A stretch of 6,846 bases of DNA from an uncultured Bacteroidota bacterium (GTDB lineage Bacteria; Bacteroidota; Bacteroidia; Bacteroidales; VadinHA17). The stretch is taken from positions 1 through 6,846 of the forward strand of contig CAIPJU010000890.1 in the NCBI GenBank assembly GCA_903865465.1. The letters are read 5' to 3'. Below the pieces are notes generated by a model. That model was given only the letters and a program-made list of their open reading frames with translations, was not told the origin of the DNA and made no database searches. The position numbers were made by a program, and so were the translations under genes. The first letter of the stretch is position 1. Each line of letters starts with the position of its first letter. Below, piece after piece: positions 1 to 6,508 of this stretch.

Positions 1-1125
1 ATAAAAGAGCTTCAGAATAAAAAGATTAAAGACCAGAAAATAAATAACTGGCTGGATATGCTGAAAGTCTTATGCATTACCGCTGACCAGAAAGAGGCTG
101 TTATCCGGGATGATGTTAAACCTGTAATCATGCGTGAATTTGCAGCTTCAAACAACAAATTCATCTTTGCCCTGGCACGCGAACTGGAATACAGGGGCAA
201 TACTACCGATGCAGCTATCCTGCTATCGAAGTTAAAGGCAAGAACTGACAATAATTACTATGACGGATATTACCGTAATGGAATTTACTGGCGGACAAAA
301 GCAAATCATTTTACTTTATATGTTAATTACTATGAGGATTACTTTTTCTATCTCGATGCCCAATATTCGCCAAAGGAGGTTCACGATCTGATTGTCAGCA
401 TAGAACATAACAGGGGCAACAATGCCTTCGATCTCTGGGAATATTCGGTCATCAAAAATGAGATCCCCCGTCTTTATGATCTGCTGGGAACAAAATATTT
501 AAGAATCAACGATTTAAAGTCGGCATTAACTGAATTTAAAAATGTTAATGATACTCTTTGGACTTCAGATAGTTACTCCTACCGGAAATACCTGAATGCA
601 AATCCATTTTATACCAACCTGTTCAATGAACATCAAAAGACAGTTGCTGATACAGTACATTTTAACAAAGCTGAATTAACCTCCAGATTGATTGATTATC
701 TGAATAAAGCGAATGATGTAACTACCAAGAACAGGGATTTCTACTATTTCCTTTCAGCTAACTGCTACTTCAATATGACTGAATATGGAAATTCGTGGTT
801 GATGAAGAGATATTACTGGTCTTCAAATCTTCATCTGACACAGCTGGAGGATGATGACGATTATTTTAATTGCACTCTGGCAAAAAGCTATTATCTGAAG
901 GCAAAAGATGCGAGTCGGAGTAAAAAATTTGCTGCACTCTGCTTAAGGATGGCAGGCAGGTGTGAAAGTTATAAAATCAGTTTAGGCAGAAGATATGACT
1001 ATTCGAAAACTGAACGCCCCGAGAATATTTATTACAAGAATTTAAAGAATGAATTCACCTCATATTATGATGATCTGATGGGTAATTGTGAATCGTTCGA
1101 CCGCTACTTCAAATCTGTGGAATAA
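1..1125 (+). CDS. C-terminal part of a large Tyr-rich TPR-like protein (5' end outside window)
   Basis: The frame is open from base 1 with no need for the ATG at 58, so the gene starts before the window and 374 residues are visible. I recognise no enzyme domain. Helical-repeat (TPR-like) stretches can be read, for example around visible residues 57-79 (LARELEYRGNTTDAAILLSKL) and 166-181 (YLRINDLKSALTEF). The block near residues 250-266 (YFNMTEYGNSW), followed by an LAKSYYLKAKD helix and a CLRMAGRCE helix, matches from memory a conserved, unnamed Bacteroidota family of long repeat proteins. Tyrosine is unusually frequent, about 10% of residues from 58 onward. A run of four Asp lies at residues 284-287. 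The role is unknown; a scaffold or cell-envelope repeat protein is only a guess. The N-terminus that would show a lipoprotein or signal sequence is missing. The next gene starts 108 nt downstream on the same strand. Confidence 0.8.
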   Translation: MKELQNKKIKDQKINNWLDMLKVLCITADQKEAVIRDDVKPVIMREFAASNNKFIFALARELEYRGNTTDAAILLSKLKARTDNNYYDGYYRNGIYWRTKANHFTLYVNYYEDYFFYLDAQYSPKEVHDLIVSIEHNRGNNAFDLWEYSVIKNEIPRLYDLLGTKYLRINDLKSALTEFKNVNDTLWTSDSYSYRKYLNANPFYTNLFNEHQKTVADTVHFNKAELTSRLIDYLNKANDVTTKNRDFYYFLSANCYFNMTEYGNSWLMKRYYWSSNLHLTQLEDDDDYFNCTLAKSYYLKAKDASRSKKFAALCLRMAGRCESYKISLGRRYDYSKTERPENIYYKNLKNEFTSYYDDLMGNCESFDRYFKSVE

Positions 1126-1233
1126 GTTCTTTATGGAGATCCATTCGTTGGATACTAATTCATTGAAAATTATGACATTATATTGATTTTTCTGTAAAGC
1201 CTTAAATTAAAATAATATAAGACAAACACATTC

Positions 1234-1863
1234 ATGAAGCAGGACTGGAAAAAAACAGAGAAAGGAATCTATCTTCCCTTGCAAAAACCTCAACTAATAT
1301 GTATCCCCCCTTTTAAATTCTTCTCCATTACCGGACATGGCGATCCTAATGATGAAGCATTTGCAGAGTATATTGCTGTTCTGTATTCTCTCGCATATGC
1401 GGTCAAAATGTCACCGAAAAAAGGAATAGCCCCTAAGGATTATTACGATTATACAGTCTATCCCCTTGAAGGGGTTTGGGATCTGAAGGAGGAGGCTAAG
1501 AAAGCAACAGGACACCTCTTTGATAAGAAAGACCTGGTATTCAACCTTATGATCAGGCAACCTGATTTTGTTACTGCTGAATTTGCCGGTGAGATTATCC
1601 ACGTCGTAAAAAAGAAGAAGCCAGGCGAACTTTTCGAAAAAGCGATTTTCGAAATAATAGAGGATGGCCCATCCATTCAAATGCTCCATGCAGGGCCTTA
1701 TGATAGCGAGCCTGAGAGTTTTAACCTCATGGAAGCCTTCGCCCTTGCAAACGGATATAAACGACCGGTCCATTATCACCGCGAAATTTACCTCTCGGAT
1801 GCGAGGAAGGTCGCTCCTGAAAAACTCCGGACTCTCTTAAGATTTAAGGTTGAGAAGTTTTAA
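1234..1863 (+). CDS. stand-alone GyrI-like small-molecule-binding domain protein
   Basis: The 209 residues consist of one GyrI-like (COG4832-type) domain with no DNA-binding helix-turn-helix, so this is not a BmrR- or Rob-type regulator. Family marks are an N-terminal IPPFKFFSITGHGDPND strand and turn (24-40), YPLEGVWDL (76-84), a second-half IQMLHAGPYDSEP (148-160) and the closing HREIYLSDARKVAPEKLRT (182-200). The last is the usual HxEIYLSD-x-APEKL ending of the family. GyrI-like domains bind hydrophobic or cationic small molecules in a pocket lined by aromatic and acidic residues, and some stand-alone members are known to hydrolyse cyclopropanoid genotoxins; whether this one does is unknown. 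The protein is probably cytoplasmic, since no signal peptide is present. The start is the first ATG after an in-frame stop at 1213-1215. There is no Shine-Dalgarno and no obvious TAnnTTTG promoter in the 108-nt gap before it, so it may be read through from the gene upstream. Confidence 0.9.
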   Translation: MKQDWKKTEKGIYLPLQKPQLICIPPFKFFSITGHGDPNDEAFAEYIAVLYSLAYAVKMSPKKGIAPKDYYDYTVYPLEGVWDLKEEAKKATGHLFDKKDLVFNLMIRQPDFVTAEFAGEIIHVVKKKKPGELFEKAIFEIIEDGPSIQMLHAGPYDSEPESFNLMEAFALANGYKRPVHYHREIYLSDARKVAPEKLRTLLRFKVEKF

Positions 1864-1902
1864 CCAAAAGCCTTTTCAACAGATTCTTAATACAATTTTT
1901 CA

Positions 1903-1910
1903 TAGATTTG
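1903..1910 (+). promoter_or_regulatory. possible Bacteroidota -7 promoter element
   Basis: TAGATTTG is an exact match to the TAnnTTTG -7 consensus of the Bacteroidota primary sigma factor. It lies 26 nt before the ATG at 1937, giving a predicted transcript start near 1915-1918 and a leader of about 20 nt. No TTG is found at the expected -33 spacing, only T-rich sequence, so the promoter would be weak or the match a coincidence. If real, it starts a unit of the DUF1349, GH27 and methyltransferase genes separately from the GyrI-like gene. Confidence 0.4.
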
Positions 1911-1936
1911 GGAATACCAAATAAATCCTTTATGCC

Positions 1937-2659
1937 ATGCCAGGAAAACCTATCTTAACTGCTGCCGTTTCATTAATAATCCTCTTTTCAGGGACTCTCT
2001 CTGCTCAGAATAAAAGTCAGCCGGCCCTTCAAAAAACTAAAAAAATTGAAGCTGTTAAGCCAACTGATTTTAAACACTCCGATGTCGGGAATCCTGCACT
2101 TGCTGGCACTGTTACCACTACAGGCGATGGATTTGACATCACTGCCGGGGGTTCTGATGTATGGGGAGTAAAGGACGAATTCAATTTTGTCTATATAGAA
2201 AAGAGAGGTGATTTTGACTTCGCTGGCCGGGTTGAAGGTCTTACATCGGCTAATTTATATACCAAGGCAGGTATTATGGCCCGCGAATCGCTGAGCCCTG
2301 GAAGCAGGCATATCTATTTTCAGATCTTCCCCGATAATACTCCAAGGAATAAGAATAACGGCGGGTTTGAATTTCAATACCGCCAGGTAACAGATGGTCA
2401 GATGAAAGCAATCTATCCCACCAGATCAGAAGGGACTCCTGAATTCCCTGTTAGCTTCCCAAATACATGGATCAGACTCAAAAGAACCGGGAATAATTTC
2501 ACAGGTTATACAGGCACCGATGGAAAAAACTGGAAAGAGTACACAACTTTCACCCTCGACCTGCCCGCGAAAATATATCTTGGAGCTGCTGTCACTTCAC
2601 ATAATACTGCCGCAATTACCACTGCCAAATTCAGGAATGCAGGCTATGTAATTAAATAA
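1937..2659 (+). CDS. secreted DUF1349 (concanavalin A-like lectin/glucanase fold) protein
   Basis: A signal peptide (residues 1 to about 23, hydrophobic ILTAAVSLIILFSGTLSA, then QN) indicates export to the periplasm or beyond. Residues about 45-235 form a DUF1349-type concanavalin A-like beta sandwich. Hallmarks are KAGIMARESL (110-119), NTWIRLKRTGNNFTGY (176-191) with DGKNW (195-199), and YLGAAVTSHNTAAITTAKFRN (214-234, strands near the C-terminus). Such domains often accompany glycoside hydrolases as carbohydrate-binding or accessory modules; no catalytic residues are evident here, so a binding or surface role is the simplest inference. The GH27 gene starts 30 nt downstream on the same strand, which suggests co-expression and a shared glycan target. 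Another ATG at 1932 is out of frame, so 1937 is the start. No lipobox cysteine is visible, so the protein is probably soluble rather than a lipoprotein. Confidence 0.88.
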   Translation: MPGKPILTAAVSLIILFSGTLSAQNKSQPALQKTKKIEAVKPTDFKHSDVGNPALAGTVTTTGDGFDITAGGSDVWGVKDEFNFVYIEKRGDFDFAGRVEGLTSANLYTKAGIMARESLSPGSRHIYFQIFPDNTPRNKNNGGFEFQYRQVTDGQMKAIYPTRSEGTPEFPVSFPNTWIRLKRTGNNFTGYTGTDGKNWKEYTTFTLDLPAKIYLGAAVTSHNTAAITTAKFRNAGYVIK

Positions 2660-2689
2660 TTCCTGAATTTCTTTTGCCCTGTTAATAAA

Positions 2690-4066
2690 ATGAAAACAAT
2701 AAATTACTTACTGTTTTTTCTATTAATTATCATACTCTCTTCTTTCTCAGGCAAGAAGCAAAAACAACCATTTAAAGAAGGAGAATTCAAAGAGTGGGCT
2801 CAGAGGCCACCCATGGGCTGGAATAGCTGGGATTGTTACGGTCCTACCGTGGAGGAACGCGAAGTTAAGGCCAATGCCGATTATATGGCAAAATATCTGA
2901 AACAATTCGGATGGCAATACATCGTGGTCGATATCCGCTGGTTTGTTGAAAATGACAAGGCAGGCGGATATAACCAAAAAGATCCCCGGTTTGTAATTGA
3001 TGAATATGGACGTTATATGCCCGCCTTAAATCGCTTTCCTTCAGCAAAAGACGGAAAAGGATTTAAAGAGCTTGCTGATTATATTCATCAGAAGGGTCTG
3101 AAGTTCGGCATACATATTATGCGAGGAATTCCGGCTATTGCTGTAACAAGAAAACTACCAGTCAAAGGTGGCGGGGGAGTTACTGCCGATCAGATCTACT
3201 CAACTGAGAATCAGTGCAAATGGCTGAGTGACAACTATACCATTGTAGCTGACAAACCCGGCTCACAGGAATATTATAATTCTATTTTTGAACTGTATGC
3301 AGAATGGGGCGTGGATTTCGTGAAGGTGGATGACCTTTCAGCCCCAATTTACCACAGGGATGAGATTGAGATGATCCGTAAGGCAATTGATAAAAGTGGC
3401 CGTCCAATGGTATTAAGCACCTCGCCCGGGGAAACTCCTATTGGAGATGCTGATCATGTGAGCCGGCATGCAAATATGTGGCGTATGGTGAATGATGTCT
3501 GGGACAGCTGGTGGCATATTTCTCATCTCATGGAAGTCAGCCGGAAGTGGTATCCCTTCATTAAAGCTGGTACCTGGCCCGATTGTGATATGATTCCACT
3601 GGGTCGGCTGTCAATAAGGGGTGAAGTTGGTGAAAACCGGATGACCCGGTTGACTAAAGATGAGCAATATACGCTAATGACCTTTTTTACAATATTCCAC
3701 TCTCCCCTATTCTTCGGCGGTGATCTGCCCGGCAATGATGAGTTTACACTTTCGCTCCTGACAAATAAAGAGGTTCTGAGGATGCATAGCGAAAGCTCTG
3801 ATGTGCGTCTCCTATACCAGAAGGATGGAATGGTTGCGGTTACCTCGAAAAATAAGAAAACCGGAGAGAGCTATCTTGCACTTTTTAATATTTCAGAAAA
3901 TTCCCCCCTTGAACTGAAGGTGAATCTGGCTGATGTTGGACTGGACGGTGATGTAAGGGTAACAAATCTCTGGACCGGTAAGGATGCAGGGATATTCAAA
4001 GATAGTTTTGCCCAGGATTTTGCAGCTCACGCCTCAGGGCTGTTTAAATTAGTAAGGACAAAATAG
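2690..4066 (+). CDS. secreted glycoside hydrolase family 27 (alpha-galactosidase / beta-L-arabinopyranosidase type)
   Basis: The 458 residues have an N-terminal hydrophobic signal segment (about 6-20), a GH27 TIM barrel (about 38-350) and a small C-terminal beta domain containing NLWTGKDAG (426-434). Family marks are PPMGWNSWDCYG (40-51), GLKFGIHIMRGI (136-147), the nucleophile motif VKVDD (K212, D214), the acid/base segment RMVND (R265 to D269) and WPDCDM (D300, M301). All core catalytic positions match human alpha-galactosidase A by eye, so the enzyme should be an active retaining glycosidase. Two substrate-pocket positions differ. The Asp-Asp pair of alpha-galactosidases reads D81-I82, and the loop that contacts the sugar 2-position (CEWPLY in the human enzyme) reads TSPGET (244-249). 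This, with the IHIMRGI and SPG motifs, places it nearer the plant At3g26380-type clade, where beta-L-arabinopyranosidase activity is known. Alpha-galactosidase remains possible. The methyltransferase ATG follows after 8 nt. Confidence 0.93.
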   Translation: MKTINYLLFFLLIIILSSFSGKKQKQPFKEGEFKEWAQRPPMGWNSWDCYGPTVEEREVKANADYMAKYLKQFGWQYIVVDIRWFVENDKAGGYNQKDPRFVIDEYGRYMPALNRFPSAKDGKGFKELADYIHQKGLKFGIHIMRGIPAIAVTRKLPVKGGGGVTADQIYSTENQCKWLSDNYTIVADKPGSQEYYNSIFELYAEWGVDFVKVDDLSAPIYHRDEIEMIRKAIDKSGRPMVLSTSPGETPIGDADHVSRHANMWRMVNDVWDSWWHISHLMEVSRKWYPFIKAGTWPDCDMIPLGRLSIRGEVGENRMTRLTKDEQYTLMTFFTIFHSPLFFGGDLPGNDEFTLSLLTNKEVLRMHSESSDVRLLYQKDGMVAVTSKNKKTGESYLALFNISENSPLELKVNLADVGLDGDVRVTNLWTGKDAGIFKDSFAQDFAAHASGLFKLVRTK

Positions 4067-4074
4067 ACCGGCAG

Positions 4075-4974
4075 ATGGATGAAAAACATAAAATCGAAAT
4101 TCAACCAGGCGATGCTATTCTGAAATTAAAGGAGCTTGAAAATAATTCAATTGACTTAATAGTAACTGATCCTCCATACAATTTAGCCAAGGATTACGGG
4201 AATGATTCCGATTCAAAATCGTTTAAGGATTATATAATATTTACGGAAGCCTGGACAAAAGAGGCAAGCAGAGTTCTGAAACCAACCGGGACGATCTATG
4301 TCTTCATGGGGTTCAGGTTCATTTCCTACCTGTATCAGATCCTGGAGAAAGAAAACAAACTCCATTTTTGTAACTGGATTTGCTGGTATTACACCCAGGG
4401 CATTGGCAGAAAAAGAGGCTTCTCTCCCCGCCATGATGACATCCTGATGTTTACCAAAAGCAAAGATTATATTTTTAACCTCGATGCGGTAAGAGTTCCT
4501 CAGAAATACTACAGGTCAATCAACAACATGAGGGGGGCAAACCCGGGAGACGTATGGGAGTTTTCGCATGTTCATTACTGCCAGGGAAACAGGCAGGACC
4601 ATCCAACTCAAAAACCTGAAGGTCTAATAGAAAGAATGATCCTGGCATCATCGAATAAAGGAGATCAGGTAGTTGACCCATTTGCCGGGAGCGGTACAAC
4701 ATTAAGGGTCTGTCAGCAGTTGAAGAGGAACTGCCTGGGCTTTGAGCTTAATGCTGATTATGTTGAGCTTACAAAGAAAAGACTCTCAGAACCCTTTGCC
4801 GGTTTTGACAGTACTGACCCAAAAATGGAGAGAGTACCAAATGACCTGAACGATTCTGAAATCCGCGAAGAATACATCCAAAACCATGTTGACTGGTTTC
4901 TTAAAAACCATGATAATGCCAGGGATGAATTTTATAAGAAAGTCCAGAATAAACATTCAAAAGATAAAATCTGA
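4075..4974 (+). CDS. beta-class DNA methyltransferase (adenine-N6 or cytosine-N4), YhdJ-like, solitary
   Basis: The catalytic motif IV TDPPYNLAKDYG (31-42) lies before the S-adenosylmethionine-binding motif I VDPFAGSGTT (200-209), the order that defines the beta class. HPTQKPEGLIERMILASS (176-193) is the usual helix before motif I, and LGFELNADYVELTKKRL (221-237) is the FxGxE-type strand and following helix. DPPY fits N6-adenine methylation (CcrM, HinfI, YhdJ types), though N4-cytosine cannot be excluded. The stretch PGDVWEFSHVHY before HPTQKP resembles E. coli YhdJ. About 60 extra charged residues follow the core (240-299), function unclear. Full length and intact, with no signal peptide. 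No restriction endonuclease or specificity subunit is encoded in the window, so it looks like an orphan enzyme. The start lies 8 nt after the GH27 stop, implying co-transcription. Its target sequence cannot be read from the protein. Confidence 0.93.
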   Translation: MDEKHKIEIQPGDAILKLKELENNSIDLIVTDPPYNLAKDYGNDSDSKSFKDYIIFTEAWTKEASRVLKPTGTIYVFMGFRFISYLYQILEKENKLHFCNWICWYYTQGIGRKRGFSPRHDDILMFTKSKDYIFNLDAVRVPQKYYRSINNMRGANPGDVWEFSHVHYCQGNRQDHPTQKPEGLIERMILASSNKGDQVVDPFAGSGTTLRVCQQLKRNCLGFELNADYVELTKKRLSEPFAGFDSTDPKMERVPNDLNDSEIREEYIQNHVDWFLKNHDNARDEFYKKVQNKHSKDKI

Positions 4975-5002
4975 ATTTATTTAATGGAATCACTAACTAT
5001 CT

Positions 5003-6121
5003 CTACTCCAGAAATCCCGGTTTTGCTTTCTCTCCGGTTTTGACCCAATGTCTTAATTCATCAAACGACTTCGCAATTTCCTCCGGCTTAAAATTACAAT
5101 GACCCTGTCCATTACTGATTTTAACGGTAAGAAAATGGTCTTTCCCTTTTTGGCGAACCATATTTTCAAAATTTACTTCACCAAACAGCGGGGGTATTAG
5201 CTGGTCGTAGATAGTATGCATGAGAACCACAGGCTTTCCGATATCTCCTGTCCGGTCATACTTTTCAAATATATTCTTCAGTGCGGGGCTTGCACTATAC
5301 CGCTCAACCATTTTGTTGATCTCCCAGTCGTTTGAAAAACCGCTGTAGATTGTATTGGTATTATCATAAGGATTACCACCCGATTTCAAAACAGCATCGC
5401 GTAAAACACCTTCGCTGAAAAAGAGGGAAAATGGAATATCAGCGGTTTTCAGATAAAACTGACGGGCAAGCTCAGCTGCCTTAATCGTATCTTTCGAAAT
5501 AGCTCTTCTGATAGCATCTATTATTGGCCCCATCTCCCCAAAACCTGAAGGTTTAAAGTCTGAGTGAATATCCATTATTTTGGAAAGGGGTGTCAATACC
5601 CCGGGGAACATGGCCTCAAACAGAAGATGAAGATCAAATTCCTTTCTTGTCTGCAGATATGGTCTGCTCGATAAAGGACACATTGCAAGAGCGCCCAGGT
5701 AGTTTTCACTATAGTTTTCCATGACAGCCAGAGTAATACCTCCTCCCATTGACACGCCAGTAATAAATGTGGAATCCGGACGGCCATATTTTTTCAGGAA
5801 ATATTGCCTCAGTGCTTCCGTATCATCGACTCCGCGTGGTAAGGCGTAGCCCTGATATCCATACGCCGAAGCGGCAACGGCAAAGCCTTTATCGAGGAAT
5901 ATTTTAGCAGTCCCAAGGAACTGCTCACCATTTATCGAGGAGGGAGATCCCATGAATTCGTAACCATGGGCAAACAATATCAGTTTACGATGCCACTCTT
6001 TTGGAAAGAGAATCTTATATGCCGCGTGGTTTACAGTACCAGTATCAATCCGGGCAACATTCTGGCCAGAAGCAGCTAATACAAATGAAATAATGAAAAG
6101 CAGGGAAATTATCTTTTTCAT
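5003..6121 (-). CDS. secreted alpha/beta-hydrolase (esterase/peptidase-like)
   Basis: A clear signal peptide (MKKIISLLFIISFVLAASGQ, cut near residue 18-20) precedes an alpha/beta-hydrolase domain of about 350 residues. The oxyanion-hole region is FAHGYEFMG (50-58). The nucleophile elbow is GVSMGG with S124, the acid is probably D306 in HTIYDQLIPP, and the histidine is H341 in GQGHCNF, so a complete Ser-Asp-His triad is present in the usual order. A long insertion (about 155-290) between the nucleophile and acid strands forms a lid or cap, which would govern substrate choice. The substrate is not evident; a secreted carboxylesterase acting on small esters or sugar esters is plausible, and a prolyl-oligopeptidase-like peptidase is less likely. 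Its 3' end faces that of the methyltransferase across 28 nt. The 67-residue membrane protein gene ends 43 nt upstream on the same strand, so the two probably form an operon. No Shine-Dalgarno precedes the ATG. Confidence 0.88.
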   Translation of the reverse strand: MKKIISLLFIISFVLAASGQNVARIDTGTVNHAAYKILFPKEWHRKLILFAHGYEFMGSPSSINGEQFLGTAKIFLDKGFAVAASAYGYQGYALPRGVDDTEALRQYFLKKYGRPDSTFITGVSMGGGITLAVMENYSENYLGALAMCPLSSRPYLQTRKEFDLHLLFEAMFPGVLTPLSKIMDIHSDFKPSGFGEMGPIIDAIRRAISKDTIKAAELARQFYLKTADIPFSLFFSEGVLRDAVLKSGGNPYDNTNTIYSGFSNDWEINKMVERYSASPALKNIFEKYDRTGDIGKPVVLMHTIYDQLIPPLFGEVNFENMVRQKGKDHFLTVKISNGQGHCNFKPEEIAKSFDELRHWVKTGEKAKPGFLE

Positions 6122-6164
6122 GTTGGAATGGCTTGAAGTAAATATCTCATTGAGGAAGCAAAAA

Positions 6165-6368
6165 CTATTCCGCCTTTTTCTTACTTAAATTCACATAGAG
6201 CAAAATTACAGTCGAAACCAAAAAGAAGCTGATTGCACCCAGGAAATAACTTATTATGTAGATGGCCTGAAGCTTATGCTTAAGAGTTATCCCGTAGCCT
6301 ACACCAATGAAAAGTAAAACTATTCCAATAGCAACTGAAACAAATGCAACCCACTTTAATGCTTTCAT
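6165..6368 (-). CDS. small protein with two transmembrane segments, unknown function
   Basis: The 67-residue product has two hydrophobic helices, about residues 6-28 and 34-59, joined by a short basic turn (KHK, 30-32) and closed by a basic KKK tail (63-65). This suggests an inner-membrane hairpin with the turn or the tails held on the cytoplasmic side. I recognise no family. Support for a real gene comes from its clean membrane-protein composition, its position 43 nt upstream of the secreted hydrolase on the same strand, and a promoter-like motif with a palindrome directly before the start. An in-frame stop (TGA) lies a few codons before the ATG, so no longer start is possible. A GGAG sequence occurs about 16 nt before the ATG, too far to be a normal ribosome binding site. 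Confidence 0.65.
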   Translation of the reverse strand: MKALKWVAFVSVAIGIVLLFIGVGYGITLKHKLQAIYIISYFLGAISFFLVSTVILLYVNLSKKKAE

Positions 6369-6373
6369 AGATT

Positions 6374-6401
6374 CAAATTTATCACTCCTGAATTAACTCA
6401 A
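6374..6401 (-). promoter_or_regulatory. Bacteroidota-type promoter (TTG-17 nt-TAAATTTG) next to the start codon
   Basis: On the - strand TTG (6401-6399) is followed after 17 nt by TAAATTTG (6381-6374), matching the Bacteroidota -33/-7 pattern TTG and TAnnTTTG with a permitted spacing. The -7 box ends only 5 nt before the ATG of the 67-residue membrane protein (6368). Transcription would therefore begin at or almost at the start codon and give a leaderless mRNA. The -33 part lies inside one arm of the palindrome at 6393-6413. The match is good, but AT-rich DNA gives such matches by chance. Confidence 0.45.
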
Positions 6402-6413
6402 AATTTGAGTTAA
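6393..6413. repeat. perfect 21-nt palindrome, probable operator
   Basis: The arm TTAACTCAAA (6393-6402) is mirrored exactly by TTTGAGTTAA (6404-6413) around a single A. A perfect 10-bp inverted repeat with a one-base centre suits binding of a dimeric regulator. It sits 25-45 nt upstream of the ATG of the 67-residue protein and overlaps the -33 element, the position expected of a repressor site. It is not a terminator, since no T-tract follows on either strand and the loop would be only 1-3 nt. No regulator gene is visible in the window to match it to. Confidence 0.6.
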
Positions 6414-6508
6414 AAATACAAATAACTTTTTGCGGGTAAAGGCTTATATTAATAAGATTTAAATTTATTAGAGGGAATCAATCGTTTCTGGTTGCTGGCA
6501 ACTGCTTT

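Noticed and set aside
72..77. ATGCAT sites (72-77, 3782-3787, 5216-5221) as targets of the YhdJ-like methyltransferase
   Set aside because: Three sites are close to the number expected by chance in a window this size, and the specificity of this enzyme is unknown.
1139..1153. Hairpin ATCCA-TTCGT-TGGAT after the first gene, as a terminator
   Set aside because: Only a 5-bp stem and no T-run follows, so it does not meet terminator criteria.
1411..1779. Antisense open frames across the GyrI-like gene, and similar ones at 2747-2977, 3523-3735, 4213-4434 and 5593-5787
   Set aside because: They lie wholly opposite or within well-supported genes, and their translations lack domain character, so they are shadows of those genes.
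1937..4066. A full polysaccharide utilisation locus
   Set aside because: No SusC/SusD pair, sugar transporter or hybrid sensor regulator is visible within the window.
4075..4974. A complete restriction-modification or phage-defence system around the methyltransferase
   Set aside because: The flanking genes are a glycosidase and a secreted hydrolase, and no nuclease, helicase or specificity gene is present.
5017..5042. Direct repeat CCGGTTTTG (5017-5025 and 5034-5042)
   Set aside because: It falls inside the hydrolase coding sequence, where it encodes similar Lys-Pro-Gly and Lys-Thr-Gly stretches; two copies are likely chance.
6443..6470. AT-rich inverted repeats CTTAT/ATAAG and TAATAA/TTATTA
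   Set aside because: Short arms in AT-rich sequence are expected by chance, and no gene context supports a function.
6491..6502. Inverted repeat GTTGC-TG-GCAAC followed by a short T-run, as a + strand terminator
   Set aside because: The loop would be only 2 nt, and no + strand gene lies upstream within 1.5 kb.
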